Part shown: positions 18,474-27,049 of the stretch, one piece after another
Numbering within the stretch: the stretch's first letter is position 1
Layout: every line of letters begins with the position of its first letter
Assembly: GCF_900100205.1 (NCBI RefSeq)
Contig: NZ_FNEQ01000001.1
Location: forward strand, 744,001-808,000
DNA length: 64,000 nucleotides
Direction: 5' to 3'
Source of the DNA: Duganella sp. OV510
GTDB taxonomy: Bacteria; Pseudomonadota; Gammaproteobacteria; Burkholderiales; Burkholderiaceae_D
Translations under genes and position numbers: made by a program
Notes under the pieces: model-generated
What the model was told of the DNA's origin: nothing
Database searches by the model: none
What the model saw: only the letters and a program-made list of their open reading frames with translations

Positions 18474-19691
18474 ATGAAAACTTCTCTGCTTATCTTTTCC
18501 GCTTGTCTGCTGGCCTTGCTTTCGACGATCGGCGCGGCGCTGCCTTATCCGATCCTGCCGCCGCTGTTTGCCGACGGTTCCGCCAATGGCTTGAATACTT
18601 TTCTCGGCCTGCCGCCCAAACTGCTGTTTGGCCTGGCGCTGACGATTAATCCGATCGGCCTGCTGATCGGCTCCGCGCTGCTTGGCCCGATGTCGGACCG
18701 CTACGGCCGCCGCCCGGTGCTGCTGATTACCTCGGTCGGCGCCGCCCTCGGCCACGCCGTTACCGCTGCGGCGCTGCTGATGGAGTCCTACCCACTGTTC
18801 ATCGTCGCCCGTTTTGCTACCGGCTTGCTGGAAGGCAGCGGTTCGGTGGCGCGCGCGCTGCTGGCCGATCGCCTCGATGGCGAGCTGCGCCGCAAGGCGC
18901 TGTCGTGGCTAAACGGCGCTTTCTACATGGGCTGGCTGGCCGGCCCGCTGCTGGCCGGCGCCACGCTGCAATTCGGTATTACGACGCCGTTCTGGGTCGC
19001 GGTCGCCGCACTGCTGCTGGTCGCCGCGCTGGTGGCCGCGACGCTGCCGCCGGAAGCACCGTCCAGCGCCACCACCTCCTGGTGGCAGGTGGCGCGCGAT
19101 CGCCATTCACTGAACCTGCTGCGCGAACCGGACCTGCGCGGCCTGTTCATCATTACCCTGGCCTACACCTGCGGCGTCACCGGCTTCTATGAGTTTTATC
19201 CGCTATGGCTGGTGGAAGTTCCCGGCTACAGTGCCCAGGGCATCGCCTGGACCACCGCCGCCATGTGCGCGGTGATGACCGCCACCACCATCGTCGCCGG
19301 CCGTCCGTTCAAGGGCGAACCGCTGCTGCGCGCCCGCCTGTACGCCTTTGCGGTGGCCGCCATCATTGCCGCGCTGGCTGCCAGCAACGCCACCATCGGC
19401 ATCCTGTGCATCATCTTGTACGGCATCCCGCATTCGTTCTACAACGCCATCGTGCCCAACTACTGCGCCGAACGCTTCGGCGGCGCCCACGGCCAGGGCG
19501 CGGTGATGGGGCTGATTTCCACCACCTTCTGCCTGGCCAACATCATTATGGCCCTGGTCGGCGCGGTGCTGACGCTGATCGACACCCGCCTGATCCTGTT
19601 GCTGGGCGCGTGCCTGACCGCGTGGTCGGCCTGGCGTATGCAGGGCTGGCACCGCAGCATGCAGGCGCCGGTCAGCGGAGCGCTGCCATGA
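18474..19691 (+). CDS. Major facilitator superfamily transporter
   Basis: The 405-residue inner membrane protein has about 12 predicted helices. Motif A is visible as GPMSDRYGRRPVLL in the loop after helix 2, and helix 5 carries GWLAGPLLAG. The family imports or exports small molecules by proton coupling; the substrate cannot be read from sequence. GGAGG precedes the ATG. It overlaps the next regulator by ATGA and sits upstream of a siderophore receptor, so siderophore export or uptake of a metal-related compound is possible (inference from position). Confidence 0.88.
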   Translation: MKTSLLIFSACLLALLSTIGAALPYPILPPLFADGSANGLNTFLGLPPKLLFGLALTINPIGLLIGSALLGPMSDRYGRRPVLLITSVGAALGHAVTAAALLMESYPLFIVARFATGLLEGSGSVARALLADRLDGELRRKALSWLNGAFYMGWLAGPLLAGATLQFGITTPFWVAVAALLLVAALVAATLPPEAPSSATTSWWQVARDRHSLNLLREPDLRGLFIITLAYTCGVTGFYEFYPLWLVEVPGYSAQGIAWTTAAMCAVMTATTIVAGRPFKGEPLLRARLYAFAVAAIIAALAASNATIGILCIILYGIPHSFYNAIVPNYCAERFGGAHGQGAVMGLISTTFCLANIIMALVGAVLTLIDTRLILLLGACLTAWSAWRMQGWHRSMQAPVSGALP

Positions 19692-20308
19692 ACACTGCCG
19701 AGCAGACGCTGTTCCTGATCAAGACGCGCGGCCCGCAAACCGCGCAGCAACTCGCCGCCCTGCTCAACCTGACGTCCATGGGCGCGCGCAAGCAGCTGGA
19801 ATCGTGGCAAGAAAAAGGCATGGTCACCCACGAGGACGTGGCCGACAAGCCAGGCCGCCCGTCGCGCCGCTGGCTGCTGACCGAAGCCGGCCACGCCCGC
19901 TTCCCCGACCGTCACGCCGAGCTGACCGTGCAACTGATCGACCAGGTGCGCGATCTGTTTGGCGATGCCGGCCTCGAAAAACTGATCGTCTCGCGCGAGC
20001 AGGCCAGCGAACGCGAATACCGTCAGCACCTGGCCACCAGCCGCAACCTGCCCGAGCGCGTGCAGGCGCTGGTACAGGCACGCACCGCCGAAGGCTATAT
20101 GGCCGAGGTCGAACAACAGGATGACGGCAGCCTGCTGTTGGTGGAAAACCACTGTCCGATCTGCGCCGCCGCCAAGCAGTGCCAGAAGTTTTGCCGCTCC
20201 GAGCTGGAACTGTTCCAGCGCGTACTGGGTCCGGACTGTTCCGTCGGACGCGTGGAACACATGCTGGCGGGCGCCCGGCGTTGCGTGTATGTTATCAAGC
20301 AGATATAA
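19688..20308 (+). CDS. Winged-helix regulator with Cys cluster (SufR/COG2345-like)
   Basis: The 206-residue protein starts MNTAEQTLFLIKTRGPQTAQ, a DeoR/ArsR-type winged helix (about 5-75) with LLNLTSMGARKQLESWQEKG and the wing KPGRPSRRWLLTEAG. The C-terminal domain contains four closely placed Cys in NHCPICAAAKQCQKFC, the position where SufR-like regulators bind an iron-sulfur cluster. It probably senses iron-sulfur or redox status and represses its own operon. Translation is coupled to the MFS gene (ATGA). The promoter -35 box of the following TonB receptor and the start of its Fur box lie inside the last 28 bases of this gene. Confidence 0.82.
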   Translation: MNTAEQTLFLIKTRGPQTAQQLAALLNLTSMGARKQLESWQEKGMVTHEDVADKPGRPSRRWLLTEAGHARFPDRHAELTVQLIDQVRDLFGDAGLEKLIVSREQASEREYRQHLATSRNLPERVQALVQARTAEGYMAEVEQQDDGSLLLVENHCPICAAAKQCQKFCRSELELFQRVLGPDCSVGRVEHMLAGARRCVYVIKQI

Positions 20309-20309
20309 T
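20281..20309 (+). promoter_or_regulatory. Promoter of the TonB siderophore receptor
   Basis: TTGCGT (20281-20286), a 17-base spacer and a perfect TATAAT (20304-20309). The predicted start is near 20316, within the Fur box, the standard geometry for iron repression. The -35 box is inside the preceding gene. Confidence 0.75.
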
Positions 20310-20325
20310 AAGAATAGTTCTCATT
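20307..20325 (+). promoter_or_regulatory. Fur box upstream of the TonB receptor
   Basis: AATAAGAATAGTTCTCATT is an imperfect 19-base inverted repeat of the Fur type (complement AATGAGAACTATTCTTATT). It overlaps the TATAAT and the expected transcription start. A further half-site-like ATTCTTATTAG follows at about 20329-20339. The window also encodes Fur. Confidence 0.75.
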
Positions 20326-20362
20326 CCGATTCTTATTAGCTAATAACAAAAAGGAGTTTCAC

Positions 20363-22474
20363 ATGCCCCGTCACCTGCCCCTGCGTCCCCTGCTGCTGGC
20401 GCTGTCGATGATTTATTCCGGCCTGGCCATGGCCGCCGCCGAGTCCGCTGCGCCCGAGCAGGAAACCCAGCTGCAAACCGTGACGGTGACCGGCGCCGCC
20501 GACCAGGATGCCTACACCACCCGCGCCACCAAGTCGGCCGGCAAGCTGGAACTGTCGCTGCGCGAAACTCCGCAATCGGTGTCGGTGGTAACCCGCGCGA
20601 TCATGGATGACTTCAAGCTGGACAACATCAACCAGGTGCTGGCCACCACCACCGGCGTCACCGTCGAGCAGGTGGAAACCAGCCGCACCTATTACACCGC
20701 GCGCGGCTTCGACATCATCAACTTCCAGTACGACGGCGTCGGCATGCCACAGGTATTCGGCAACGTCCAGGGCGACCTCGACACCGCGCTGTACGAACGC
20801 ATCGACGTGGTGCGCGGCGCCAACGGCCTGATGACCTCGACCGGCAACCCTTCCGCCACCATCAACTTCATCCGCAAGCGTCCGACCGCATCGACCCAGG
20901 CCAGCGCCAGCCTGACGCTGGGCTCGTGGAACAAGCGCCGCGTCGAAGGCGATGTCAGCACCAAGCTGAACGACAGTGGCAGCGTCGCCGGCCGCGTGGT
21001 GCTGGTGCACGACCAGAGCGATTCCTATATCGACCGCTACGAGCCGAAGAAAAACGTCGCTTACGCAGTGGTCGACGCTCACCTCAGCAAGGACACCCTG
21101 CTAACCATCGGCCACACCTATGAAGCCAACCGCATCGACGGCCCGATGTGGGGCGCGCTGCCGCTGTACTACACCGACGGCTCGCCGACCAACTACCCGG
21201 TCGGCACCAGCACCTCGGCCGACTGGTCGGAATGGAACACCACCACCAACAGCACCTTCGCCGAGCTGACCCACAACCTCGGCCAGGGCTGGAACGTGCA
21301 AGGCACGATGACTTACATCACCTTCAAGTCCGACTCCAACCTGCAATACGTCTACGGCACGCCGGTCAAGGGCGTCGGCGGCGGCTTGTACGCCTACCCG
21401 TCGCAATACCTGGCCGACCAGAAGCAGAAACTGGCCGACCTCTCGGTCGACGGCAAATTCAACCTCGGCGGCCGCACGCATGACCTGAGCTTCGGCTACA
21501 GCTACTCGAATTCCAGGCTGACCGACGTATCGAACTACGGCCAGGGCATCGGCACCGAACTGCCGGGCCAGACCGCGTTCGACGGCAGCTATCCGAAGCC
21601 GACCTTCAACGCCGCCGTCGATGGCAGCAGCTATGAAGACACCCGCAACACCGTGTTCCTGGCGGCCCGCTTCAACCTGGCCGATGACTGGAAGCTGCTG
21701 GGCGGCGTCAATCACACCCGCGCCAAGAGCAGCGGCAATTCCTATGGCACCAGCAAGTACCGCTCGGCCACCAAGACCACGCCATATGTCGGCCTGGTGT
21801 ACGACATCAACAGCGTCTGGTCGGCCTACGCCAGCCACACCGAGATCTTCAATCCACAAAGCGAGATCGACGTCACCGGTGCACCGCTGGCGCCAGTGGA
21901 AGGCAAGACCAGCGAAGCCGGCGTCAAGGCCGCGTTCTTTGACAACAAGCTGAATGCGTCCGGCGCCATCTTCAGGACCAAGCAGGACAACACCGCCGAA
22001 GCGGCCGGCATGATCGGCGCCAAGACCTACTACCGTGGCGTCAACGCGGAATCGGAAGGCTTCGAGTTCGACCTGTCGGGCGAGCTGGCCAAAGGCTGGC
22101 AGGCCAGCGCCGGTATCACCCGCCTGACCTCACTGAAAGGCGACGATGGCGAGGCGGTGCGCACCTTCGTGCCGCGCACCACCGCGCGTGTCAACACCAC
22201 CTACCAGGTGCCAGCCGTGCCGGCGCTGAAAGTGGGCGCCACGCTGGCCTGGCAGAGCGAGACGTCAGTGGACCAGGAACCGGGCATCCGTACGGTGCAG
22301 TCGTCGTATGCGACGCTGGGCCTGATGGCGCGCTACCAGATCGACAAGAACCTGTCGCTGTCCGTCAACCTGAACAACGTCAACGACAAGAAGCACCTGA
22401 CCAGCCTGTACTGGACCCAGGCTTACTACGCTGCGCCACGCAACGGCAGCGCGACGCTGAGCTGGTCCTACTAA
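20363..22474 (+). CDS. TonB-dependent siderophore receptor
   Basis: The 703-residue protein has a signal peptide cut near LAMAAAES. A TonB box-like TVTVTG follows, then a plug domain at about 60-170 with ETPQSVSVVTRAIMDDF and RIDVVRGANGLM. The 22-strand beta barrel ends in the aromatic LSWSY. This organisation is that of the FpvA/FecA-like ferric siderophore receptors (TIGR01783). It imports a ferric chelate across the outer membrane using TonB-ExbBD energy. There is no extra N-terminal signalling domain, so it should not drive an ECF sigma factor. AAGGAG precedes the ATG, and a Fur box covers its promoter. The stop overlaps the convergent GGDEF-EAL gene by 4 bases. Confidence 0.95.
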   Translation: MPRHLPLRPLLLALSMIYSGLAMAAAESAAPEQETQLQTVTVTGAADQDAYTTRATKSAGKLELSLRETPQSVSVVTRAIMDDFKLDNINQVLATTTGVTVEQVETSRTYYTARGFDIINFQYDGVGMPQVFGNVQGDLDTALYERIDVVRGANGLMTSTGNPSATINFIRKRPTASTQASASLTLGSWNKRRVEGDVSTKLNDSGSVAGRVVLVHDQSDSYIDRYEPKKNVAYAVVDAHLSKDTLLTIGHTYEANRIDGPMWGALPLYYTDGSPTNYPVGTSTSADWSEWNTTTNSTFAELTHNLGQGWNVQGTMTYITFKSDSNLQYVYGTPVKGVGGGLYAYPSQYLADQKQKLADLSVDGKFNLGGRTHDLSFGYSYSNSRLTDVSNYGQGIGTELPGQTAFDGSYPKPTFNAAVDGSSYEDTRNTVFLAARFNLADDWKLLGGVNHTRAKSSGNSYGTSKYRSATKTTPYVGLVYDINSVWSAYASHTEIFNPQSEIDVTGAPLAPVEGKTSEAGVKAAFFDNKLNASGAIFRTKQDNTAEAAGMIGAKTYYRGVNAESEGFEFDLSGELAKGWQASAGITRLTSLKGDDGEAVRTFVPRTTARVNTTYQVPAVPALKVGATLAWQSETSVDQEPGIRTVQSSYATLGLMARYQIDKNLSLSVNLNNVNDKKHLTSLYWTQAYYAAPRNGSATLSWSY

Positions 22475-25095
22475 GCAGCCCTGACGGCTGGCGCGGCCAA
22501 CAGTCTCGCCAGCTGCTCCGGCGGCAACGGACGGCTGAACAGATAGCCCTGCATCTCGTCGCAGCCGTTTTCGCGCAGGAAGGCGCGCTGCTGTTCGGTC
22601 TCCACACCTTCCGCGATCACCCGCAGCTTGAGGCGATGCGCCAGCCCGATGATGGAACTGGCAATCGCCTCGTCTCCGCTGCTGCGTCCCAGATCCCGCA
22701 CAAACGACTTGTCGATCTTTAGCGTCGAGATCGGGAAGGACTTCAGCGCCGACAGGCTGGAATAGCCGGTGCCGAAATCGTCGATCGACAGCGACACCCC
22801 CATCGCCTTCACCTCCGCCATCTTGGCCACGGCCTGCTGCAGGTCGCGCATGATGAGGCCTTCGGTTACTTCCAGCTCCAGCCACTCCGGGGCCAGGCCA
22901 CTGTCGGCCAGCGCGTGCCGCACACGCTCGACCAGGCGCGGCTCCTCGAACTGGCGCGGCGAAACGTTGACCGAGATGCGCAGCGGCGGCAGGCCGGCGT
23001 CTTGCCAGGCGCGGTTCTGCGCACATGCGGTACGCAGAACCCAGTCGCCCAATGCGACGATCATGCCGCTCTCCTCGGCCAACGGGATAAAGCGGTCCGG
23101 CCCGATCACGCCATGCTCGGGATGCTCCCAGCGCACCAGCGCCTCGACGCCGAAGATGCGGCCGTGATGCAGATCCACCTTGGGCTGGTAGGCCAGGCGG
23201 AACTGTCCTTCGTCCAGCGCATTGCGCAAGCCTTCCAGCAGCACCAGCTTTTCCTCGATGCTGGCGTTCATCTCGCGCGTGTAGAACTGGATATTGTTCT
23301 TGCCCAGCTCTTTGGCGCGATACATGGCGGCGTCGGCGTTCATCAGCAGCGTGCCGGCGTCGCCGCCATCATTCGGATACACCGCCACGCCGATGCTGCA
23401 GCTGACCTGCACTTCCTGGCCACCGAGGCTGACCGATTGCAGCACCGCCTCGCGCACGCGTTCCAGTACCGGCGCAGCGTCCACCACCGACGACGGCTCG
23501 TTCAGCAGCAGCACGAATTCATCGCCGCCGAAGCGGCCCACGGTATCGCTGGAGCGCAGGCAGCCTGACATGCGCTGCGCCACCACCTTCAGCAGCTCGT
23601 CGCCGGCATTGTGGCCGAGGCCATCGTTGACCAGCTTGAAACCATCGAGATCGATGAAAGCCACCAGCACCGCACCGCCGTTGCGGCGCGCCTGGGCGAT
23701 GGTCTGGTCGAGGCGGTCGGCGATCAGGCTGCGGTTCGGCAGGCCAGTGAGGATGTCGTGATGCGCCAGGTGCAGCATGCGTTCCTCGGCCAGCTTGCGC
23801 TCCGAGATGTCGCGCACGATGGCGACGATGCCCCCCTGCACCGCCACCGCCTGCTGGTGCAGCCAGCGCGCACGCAGCTGCGGCATGGTGTTCTGCCACT
23901 CCTGCTCATGCATGCCACCCACCTTCATCACACGCACCAGGTGCCTCAGCATGCCGTTCTCGCGCGCCTCCGGTATCAGCTTGCACAAGGTGGTATTGCA
24001 CAGATGCTGCTTGCTGCTGCCGGTCATCTGCACCGCGCGCTGATTGGCGTCGACGATCCTGAAGTCGACAATGACGCCGGATGCGTCGCGCATTTCGCGC
24101 ATGACGAAGAAGGCATCCAGGCTGGCGGCCGATGCGGCCGCATAGGTTTCCTGCGCACGGCGCATCCGCGCCCGCGTACGCGCGCCCTGCCACGACCATA
24201 GCCACAGCAAACCGGTGACCAGCACCAGCGCTCCGCTGAGGACTGCGCCTTCCCACAGCTTTTCGCGGCGCCGGTGTTCGAAGCCGGCCATCAGCTCCTG
24301 CTCGTCCAGGCCGACCAGCACATTCAGCGCGATGCCATGCAGCTCGCGCACGCCACTGTACTTGCCACCGATATGATTATCGACCTCGCCCTCGGAAATG
24401 CCAAGGCGCTGGCCAAAGCTCATCTTGTCACCGGTGCGCAGCGCGCGCACCACGCCGTCCGTGCCCACCAGGCCAAGCATGCCGCGCTCGCCCAGGCGGC
24501 TGCGCTCATAGCTGCTGGTGAAGTAGGCCGGATCGGTTTCCACCACCACGATGCCGGCGAAATTGCCGTCAGCATCGTCCAGCCGGCGCGTGAAGTGCAA
24601 ATGCCACTCGCTATTGGCGGCGTCGCGCAGCACCGGGCTGACGAAGGTGGCGCCGCTATCGCGCTCCTGATGGAACCTGAAATAGCCCTGGTCCGCCACC
24701 GAGATCGACAAGGCGCGCGGATTGCTGGCCACCGTCACGCCATGGCGGTCGACGATGCTGACCACGAACACCACGCCCGGTGGCAACAAGCCCTCGCGGC
24801 CCAGCTCCGGCAAGGCCCCCAGCGCGCCCTTGCGCTCCACCGCGTACTTCAGCACGCGCAAGGTCTGGTCGATGCCGTCAATACTGCGCGCCACCTGGGC
24901 TTCGTAGGTACCCAGCATTTCATGCAGCGAATCGCTTGCGGCTTCCTCGGCGTGTTCACGCTCGGCGTCGATTTCATGGAAGGCCACCAGCCAGATCGCC
25001 ACCAGCAGCAGCAAGGCAAACAGCGGCAGCGAAACGTGGGTATCCAGGCCGCGCCGCAGCCAGCGCGCGCGCAGGGTTTCCTTGACAGCGCTCAT
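22471..25095 (-). CDS. Cache-PAS-GGDEF-EAL c-di-GMP protein
   Basis: The 874-residue membrane protein has a transmembrane helix at about 22-42 (LPLFALLLLVAIWLVAFHEI) and a periplasmic dCache-like domain at about 45-285 (GVTVASNPRALSISVADQGY; GIVVVETDPAYFTSSYERS). A second helix is at about 290-312, a PAS domain at about 320-440 and GGDEF at about 445-605. The GGDEF site is intact and an RxxD inhibitory site (RSSD) sits five residues before it. The EAL domain (about 620-865) keeps [27 protein letters not shown] and IAEGVET, so hydrolysis is also expected. It is the last gene of a three-gene operon, overlapping the periplasmic binding protein gene by ATGA, which suggests that the binding protein or its ligand is the signal. 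Confidence 0.94.
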   Translation of the reverse strand: MSAVKETLRARWLRRGLDTHVSLPLFALLLLVAIWLVAFHEIDAEREHAEEAASDSLHEMLGTYEAQVARSIDGIDQTLRVLKYAVERKGALGALPELGREGLLPPGVVFVVSIVDRHGVTVASNPRALSISVADQGYFRFHQERDSGATFVSPVLRDAANSEWHLHFTRRLDDADGNFAGIVVVETDPAYFTSSYERSRLGERGMLGLVGTDGVVRALRTGDKMSFGQRLGISEGEVDNHIGGKYSGVRELHGIALNVLVGLDEQELMAGFEHRRREKLWEGAVLSGALVLVTGLLWLWSWQGARTRARMRRAQETYAAASAASLDAFFVMREMRDASGVIVDFRIVDANQRAVQMTGSSKQHLCNTTLCKLIPEARENGMLRHLVRVMKVGGMHEQEWQNTMPQLRARWLHQQAVAVQGGIVAIVRDISERKLAEERMLHLAHHDILTGLPNRSLIADRLDQTIAQARRNGGAVLVAFIDLDGFKLVNDGLGHNAGDELLKVVAQRMSGCLRSSDTVGRFGGDEFVLLLNEPSSVVDAAPVLERVREAVLQSVSLGGQEVQVSCSIGVAVYPNDGGDAGTLLMNADAAMYRAKELGKNNIQFYTREMNASIEEKLVLLEGLRNALDEGQFRLAYQPKVDLHHGRIFGVEALVRWEHPEHGVIGPDRFIPLAEESGMIVALGDWVLRTACAQNRAWQDAGLPPLRISVNVSPRQFEEPRLVERVRHALADSGLAPEWLELEVTEGLIMRDLQQAVAKMAEVKAMGVSLSIDDFGTGYSSLSALKSFPISTLKIDKSFVRDLGRSSGDEAIASSIIGLAHRLKLRVIAEGVETEQQRAFLRENGCDEMQGYLFSRPLPPEQLARLLAAPAVRAA

Positions 25096-25520
25096 GGCGT
25101 CACCTGTATGGCTTTGACGCTGGCATCCAGCGCCGATTTGTCGATGTAGGCGATCATGCCCGGGTTATCGGCCACCATGCGCCGCACGGCGACGCTGCTG
25201 GCCAGCTCGCGCGGCGGGTGGCCGCGTCCGGTGAACACCATCTTGGTCCAGTAGGCTTTCATCAGCGCCGGCGTGCGCGCCGCCACGCTGCGGTAGAAGT
25301 CATCGCGCAATGGGCTGCCGACCGGCAGGTCAAGCGCCTGTGCTTCGGCGCCGCCGGGGAAGCGTCCGTTCTGCGCCAGGAAGATCGCCGCTACCTGATC
25401 GGCGCTCATGGCGTTGAGCGGGTTCCTGGCCGAGACGATGACGACGAACTCGGCGGCATGCGCGGCACCGCTGCATAACAGCAGCAGCGCCAGGCTCCAT
25501 CGGAAAAATAGTTTCGACAT
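25092..25520 (-). CDS. PstS-like periplasmic binding protein (short form)
   Basis: The 142-residue protein has a signal peptide (FFRWSLALLLLCSGAAHA) and one compact PBP-like domain with VVIVSARNPLNAMSADQVAA, RDDFYRSVAARTPALMKAYW and ADNPGMIAYIDKS. These match the small 'phosphate ABC transporter substrate-binding' proteins, about half the length of PstS. No Pst permease or ATPase is nearby, so uptake is unlikely and a sensing role is more plausible. I chose the ATG at 25520 (MSKLFFRW) over an in-frame start 18 bases upstream because it places the signal peptide at the N-terminus and is preceded by GAGG. It lies 7 bases after the porin-like gene and overlaps the cyclase gene by 4 bases. Confidence 0.85.
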   Translation of the reverse strand: MSKLFFRWSLALLLLCSGAAHAAEFVVIVSARNPLNAMSADQVAAIFLAQNGRFPGGAEAQALDLPVGSPLRDDFYRSVAARTPALMKAYWTKMVFTGRGHPPRELASSVAVRRMVADNPGMIAYIDKSALDASVKAIQVTP

Positions 25521-25527
25521 GGCCGCC

Positions 25528-26793
25528 TCAGAACACAAAGTCGAGGGCGGCGCTCAGCACCGCGACCGGCTGGCCGGAGCGGAAGCCCGGCTGCACATTG
25601 ATGAACGTTCCGCTCGATCCCTGATGGGGCGTGATGCGGTCATACTGCAGCTTGAACGCGTAGCCGGGCCGCAGGTCCCAGCGCACGCCGGCGCTGATGG
25701 TGTGCTGGCGCGGAATCGCCGCCAGCAGCTGGTTCAGACCCGCATTCAGCGCGGCGCCCGCCGCTGCCTGCGGCGCCGGCAGGCCACTCAGTTCCATGCC
25801 GGCGACGCTGGTGGCGACATTGGCATGCGAGCTGGAATACACCAGGTATGGCGTCAGGTCGCGATGACGGTAGCCGGCGCTGAGGTAGCCTACGGTCTTG
25901 TCGCCCAGGTGGGAGTCGGTGTTCATGCGGCCGGCTTCCCCCATGACAAACCACTGGCCCGGATCGTAGCTGAAGCCAGCCGCTGCCACAAATGAACGTT
26001 TGTTTTCCAGTTCATAGCGCTGCGCCAGCGACTCGCCCTGCGCACCGAAGCCACGCAAGCCGTCAAACAGTTGGCGCGCGACGTCCACGCTCAGTTGCGC
26101 ACGCAGCAGGCTGGCGCGCACGGTCAATGCGCCGCTGGTGGTGGTGTTGGACAGGCCGGTCAGGCCATGCGAGCGTGCCCGCGCACCTGGTGTGGCGGGG
26201 ATGTCGGTGCGGCCGTAGAACACCTGCGTCACGTTATTCGTTGCGCCGGCCTGCCAGCGGTAACTGGCGTCAACGCCGTCGCTGCTGGACAGCGGAATCG
26301 CGCCGTATACTTCGACCGGCGGGCGCACCCACGGCAAGGCATAGCCAACCTTGCGGTAGTCGCCAGCAAGGAACAAGGGCAGCGTGATGCGGCCGACACG
26401 CAGGCTCAGGTCCGGCGTGGCCTGGTACTGGAGATTCGCCCATTCGACCACCGGCCGGTAAGTGCCGCGCAGCCCGCGTTCCGACAGCAGTTGCAGCACC
26501 GCCGACCACTGGCTGTTGAAACGCACATCCAGTTGCGCACCCACGCGGCTGTCCACCTGCGCACTCCAAGCGCGACTGTAGCCAGCAGCGCCAGGGCTGA
26601 GGGCATGGGCGGTGAAATCCGCCTGGTCGTTATTGCTGTGCGCCGCCGCCAGCGTGCCGAAACCGCCCAGGGTCCAGCGCGGCGCGGCGCCCGGTGCTTC
26701 ACTGTCCGTGGCGTCCCCTGCCAGGGCTGCACAGCAGCTCAGCATCATCAGGGTTGCCATGGCGGCACGCTCGGGCGCGAAGTCTAAGATCAT
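25528..26793 (-). CDS. Porin-like outer membrane protein
   Basis: The 421-residue protein has a short signal sequence (MATLMMLSCCAALAGDA) and a beta-rich body with alternating aromatic strands (WTLGGFGTLAAAHSNNDQAD; WSAVLQLLSERGLRGTYRPV; YLSAGYRHRDLTPYLVYSS). It ends in a terminal Phe (LSAALDFVF), the signature recognised by the Bam machinery. It is most like 'OprO/OprP-type or DcaP-like' 16-stranded porins in length, but I cannot name a substrate. It is the first gene of the operon with the PstS-like protein and the Cache-GGDEF-EAL protein. An AGGA ribosome site lies upstream of the ATG. A 256-base gap upstream should hold its promoter; I see no convincing -35/-10 there. Confidence 0.8.
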   Translation of the reverse strand: MILDFAPERAAMATLMMLSCCAALAGDATDSEAPGAAPRWTLGGFGTLAAAHSNNDQADFTAHALSPGAAGYSRAWSAQVDSRVGAQLDVRFNSQWSAVLQLLSERGLRGTYRPVVEWANLQYQATPDLSLRVGRITLPLFLAGDYRKVGYALPWVRPPVEVYGAIPLSSSDGVDASYRWQAGATNNVTQVFYGRTDIPATPGARARSHGLTGLSNTTTSGALTVRASLLRAQLSVDVARQLFDGLRGFGAQGESLAQRYELENKRSFVAAAGFSYDPGQWFVMGEAGRMNTDSHLGDKTVGYLSAGYRHRDLTPYLVYSSSHANVATSVAGMELSGLPAPQAAAGAALNAGLNQLLAAIPRQHTISAGVRWDLRPGYAFKLQYDRITPHQGSSGTFINVQPGFRSGQPVAVLSAALDFVF

Positions 26794-27049
26794 CAGGATT
26801 CCTGTGGTTTCCCCGCCGTTGCCATGACGCGTACAGGCGAACGCCAGCCGCGCAAGGGCAGCGTGTTTTTTGGCTGGGGGGAAGAGTATCGAGGCACGAG
26901 GGTGTGGTGCCGGACCGAAGAACTAATTCGGATACCTGAACTTTATACTGCTGAAAAGCAACTGTCGATACCTAAAAGCAATATACCGAAAGATTCTCAC
27001 CAAAAATCACACTTTGGCTGAGCTTTTTGATAATTTGCGTATCAAATAA

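Noticed and set aside
26824..27021. 65-residue open frame in the gap upstream of the porin-like gene
   Set aside because: No ribosome site, no domain, and unusual composition; it lies where the operon promoter should be.
27026..27046. Hairpin TTTGATA-N7-TATCAAA as terminator of the PAS hybrid kinase
   Set aside because: The stem is A/T-rich and no T tract follows on the minus strand, so an intrinsic terminator is not supported.
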